Below are positions 59,982 through 64,000 of a DNA stretch of 64,000 nucleotides, piece after piece. Below the pieces are notes generated by a model. That model did no database searches. It was not told where the DNA came from and worked only from the letters and a program-made list of their open reading frames with translations. Position 1 is the stretch's first letter; every line of letters starts with the position of its first letter. A program made the position numbers and the translations under genes. The DNA is from Sympetrum striolatum (taxonomy: Eukaryota; Arthropoda; Insecta; Odonata; Libellulidae): positions 35,954,216 to 36,018,215 of the forward strand of contig OX388352.1 in assembly GCA_947579665.1 (NCBI GenBank), written 5' to 3'.

Positions 59982-60926
59982 TTTTTAATTTCTCAATATA
60001 GGAAGTATAGAGAAAGTATTGTTTTCGTGAAAAAAATTCGACTTCCAGATTACAACGGAAATACATGTTTTGGGGTCCCTAGAACACGTTTTCACCATTT
60101 TCGGAATGATGTCTGTGTGTGTGTGCGTGTGTGATAGTGGGCGCTCTAACTTGAAAACTATTGGTTGTATTAATACCAAACTTCATATATAGTACTGTGG
60201 TGTGTGCTGTCAGAGTTGATTAGTTTTTGGAGTAAATCGGTTAACCATAAGCCGAACTTCATTCATCAAAGCTCATTTCCGGTTATCAAAATATCTCCAT
60301 AAATATGATATATTGGTATATTGTTTACATTATAAAAGTTTTAGATAATGTGATTTACCATAACTTTTGTTTGAAACATATTTTTGTATCACTGATTGTT
60401 TAGGAGTTATTCATGAAATACCGAGAAACCGGAAGTAGCTGATTATGTACTTTGTGGGCGCTCTAACATGAAAACTATTTTTTGGATCAACACCAAATTT
60501 CATATATAGTATTTTGGTTGGTGTCGTTAGAGTTGATTAGTTTTTGGAGTAAATCAGTACACCGGAAGTCGAGCTTCATTCTTCAAAGCTCATTTCCGGT
60601 TTTCAAAATATCTCCATAAATATGATATATAGATATATTGTTTACAGTATATAAGTTTTAGAAAATGTAATTTACCATAACTTTTGTTTGAAACATATTT
60701 TTGTATCACCGATTGTTTAGGAGTTATTCATGAAATACTGATAAACCGGAAGTTGCTGATTATGTACTTAGTGGGCGCTCTGGGCTCTATGGGCGAAAGA
60801 TAATAATACATAAATTAATCACTCATCTTTCAAGTTTAGATGGAATATAGAGTTCGATATTACTGTCGTAGATAAATATTTTCATCTTATACATGGAGAA
60901 AGTCATGTGCTGGCCACATCAGATTT
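59982..60926 (+). repeat. rptA copy 3 with an extra internal unit
   Basis: This copy has the rptA start (TTTTTAATTTCTCAATATA, worn) and end (GGAGAAAGTCATGTGCTGG, then CACATCAGATTT). Its GTGGGCGCTCT word occurs three times, near 60,137, 60,455 and 60,772, against two in copies 1 and 2. A unit of about 317 bases is therefore duplicated in tandem here. It is intronic in Magi, between the PDZ4 exon and the micro-exon. Confidence 0.8.
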
Positions 60927-61521
60927 AAAATGATGACACCCAAGAAAAGACATTGAATATAAATTTTTACAGCTAAAATGGGAAAAAAATTATTTAAGTC
61001 ATTTTTGTTAGCTACAGAGTTATTCTAAATTTTTCTTTGCCCTCACTGCAGGAGGAAAACATATTCATTCAGAATTTGAGAAAATGTTGTTCTAAAACTC
61101 TTCAAAAGATTCTTTATTCCTTTATAATTATTGTCATCACAATATTCAGATCAAATGGGAGCATCAAAGATGCACACTATTAACTGAAATTAAATTTAAA
61201 AAATTACCTTTAACCTGAGGTATTCAAAATTTGACTTTAATATGTTTTTATAAACACATTCAGTTTCACAGAAGCAAAACATTTTAGGGGATAATGAAAA
61301 GAGAAAATGTACAATGAGAGATGTTTAAGAAAATATCCAACTGATGAATAACTATTGACGCAAGAATAATATGAAGCCAATGATGCAGTTATTTTAATAT
61401 TCATTTTCTACTGCAACAGATATTATAATCCCCATATATTAACAAAATATTAATAAAATTTACATTAGAAAAACACGTTTTATTTCATTTATAACTTAAA
61501 ATTCAATCAAAAGAATATTTA

Positions 61522-63701
<2,180 letters not shown>

Positions 63702-63824
63702 CAATAGTAGAACCAGCTTTATTTACTGAGGATATTATGACAAATCCAAATCCTTCATTTTCTCTCCTTGTGACAGTAACATCATATGGATAACCAATAT
63801 CTTGTCTGATGTAATTTTGCCCCT
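63702..63824 (-). CDS. Magi: MAGI-family scaffold exon: first half of PDZ4
   Basis: A 123-base exon with acceptor TTCTTCTCCAG and donor GTAAGA. It enters with two bases of a split codon and leaves with one base of a Gly codon completed at 61,694. It encodes [20 protein letters not shown], then [40 protein letters not shown] is the beta-strand and carboxylate-binding loop of the MAGI PDZ4 domain, nearly word for word the animal MAGI consensus. The gene continues upstream beyond 64,000 (WW, guanylate-kinase-like and earlier PDZ regions would be expected there). Confidence 0.95.
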
Positions 63825-64000
63825 CTGGAGAAGAAAAAGTAAACTTAATTAATATAAAATACAAGGATCTTCATATATGATGCTTAATAACAGATTATTA
63901 CAAAAAAATTAGTCTCAAAATAAATTTGGTGGTATTTTTTAAATATTTCTGAATAAATGCTTTAATTAATAAAAAATACTTTAATACTTTATGATACGAA
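63825..64000 (-). other. Magi intron, continues past the window
   Basis: AT-rich intronic sequence upstream of the PDZ4 first-half exon. Nothing else seen. Confidence 0.8.

Overview
The window looks like nuclear DNA from an arthropod, most likely an insect; I cannot name the species. The evidence is spliced exons, a MAGI scaffold gene, tRNA-derived SINEs, a CR1-type LINE whose ORF1 carries an esterase, Ty3/gypsy and Tigger elements, and an AT-rich background. There is no operon-like gene packing, no rRNA, no CRISPR array and no convincing functional tRNA gene.

Region by region. (1) 1-28.9 kb is a gene desert with scattered, mostly decayed mobile DNA: hAT-like MITEs, tRNA-derived SINEs split by other insertions, a decayed LINE RT remnant, a 77-bp TA-flanked hairpin MITE, several foldbacks and two sites resembling the hammerhead-ribozyme motifs known from Penelope-like elements. 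(2) 29.0-36.2 kb is a minus-strand Ty3/gypsy relic that has lost its RT domain. Its integrase is split by a CR1-type LINE of about 4.66 kb (29,968-34,630). The LINE has an intact ORF1 (SGNH esterase) and a broken ORF2 (endonuclease and RT). (3) 36.2-46.6 kb is gene-poor and holds a nest of insertions: repeat rptA contains a Tigger/pogo transposon, which contains a SINE, which contains a second SINE. Target-site duplications document all three inner insertions. (4) 46.6-64 kb is the 3' part of a MAGI-family gene on the minus strand. Six exons with mutually consistent splice phases encode the last two PDZ domains and the C-terminus; the rest of the gene lies beyond 64 kb.

The only confidently functional host gene is Magi, a multi-PDZ junctional and synaptic scaffold. 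From about 37.2 kb to the end CpG is nearly absent outside the younger transposons. This suggests germline methylation of a transcribed domain extending well past the Magi stop codon.

The most interesting candidate is in the LINE. The last codons of ORF1 contain a canonical -1 frameshift heptamer (U UUU UUA) two codons before the stop. It leads exactly into the ORF2 frame, which is open for 66 codons up to the endonuclease and has no ATG there. Other leads are a very short SINE family whose tails repeatedly receive insertions, and the uncharacterised rptA family with a copy-number-variable internal unit of about 317 bp.
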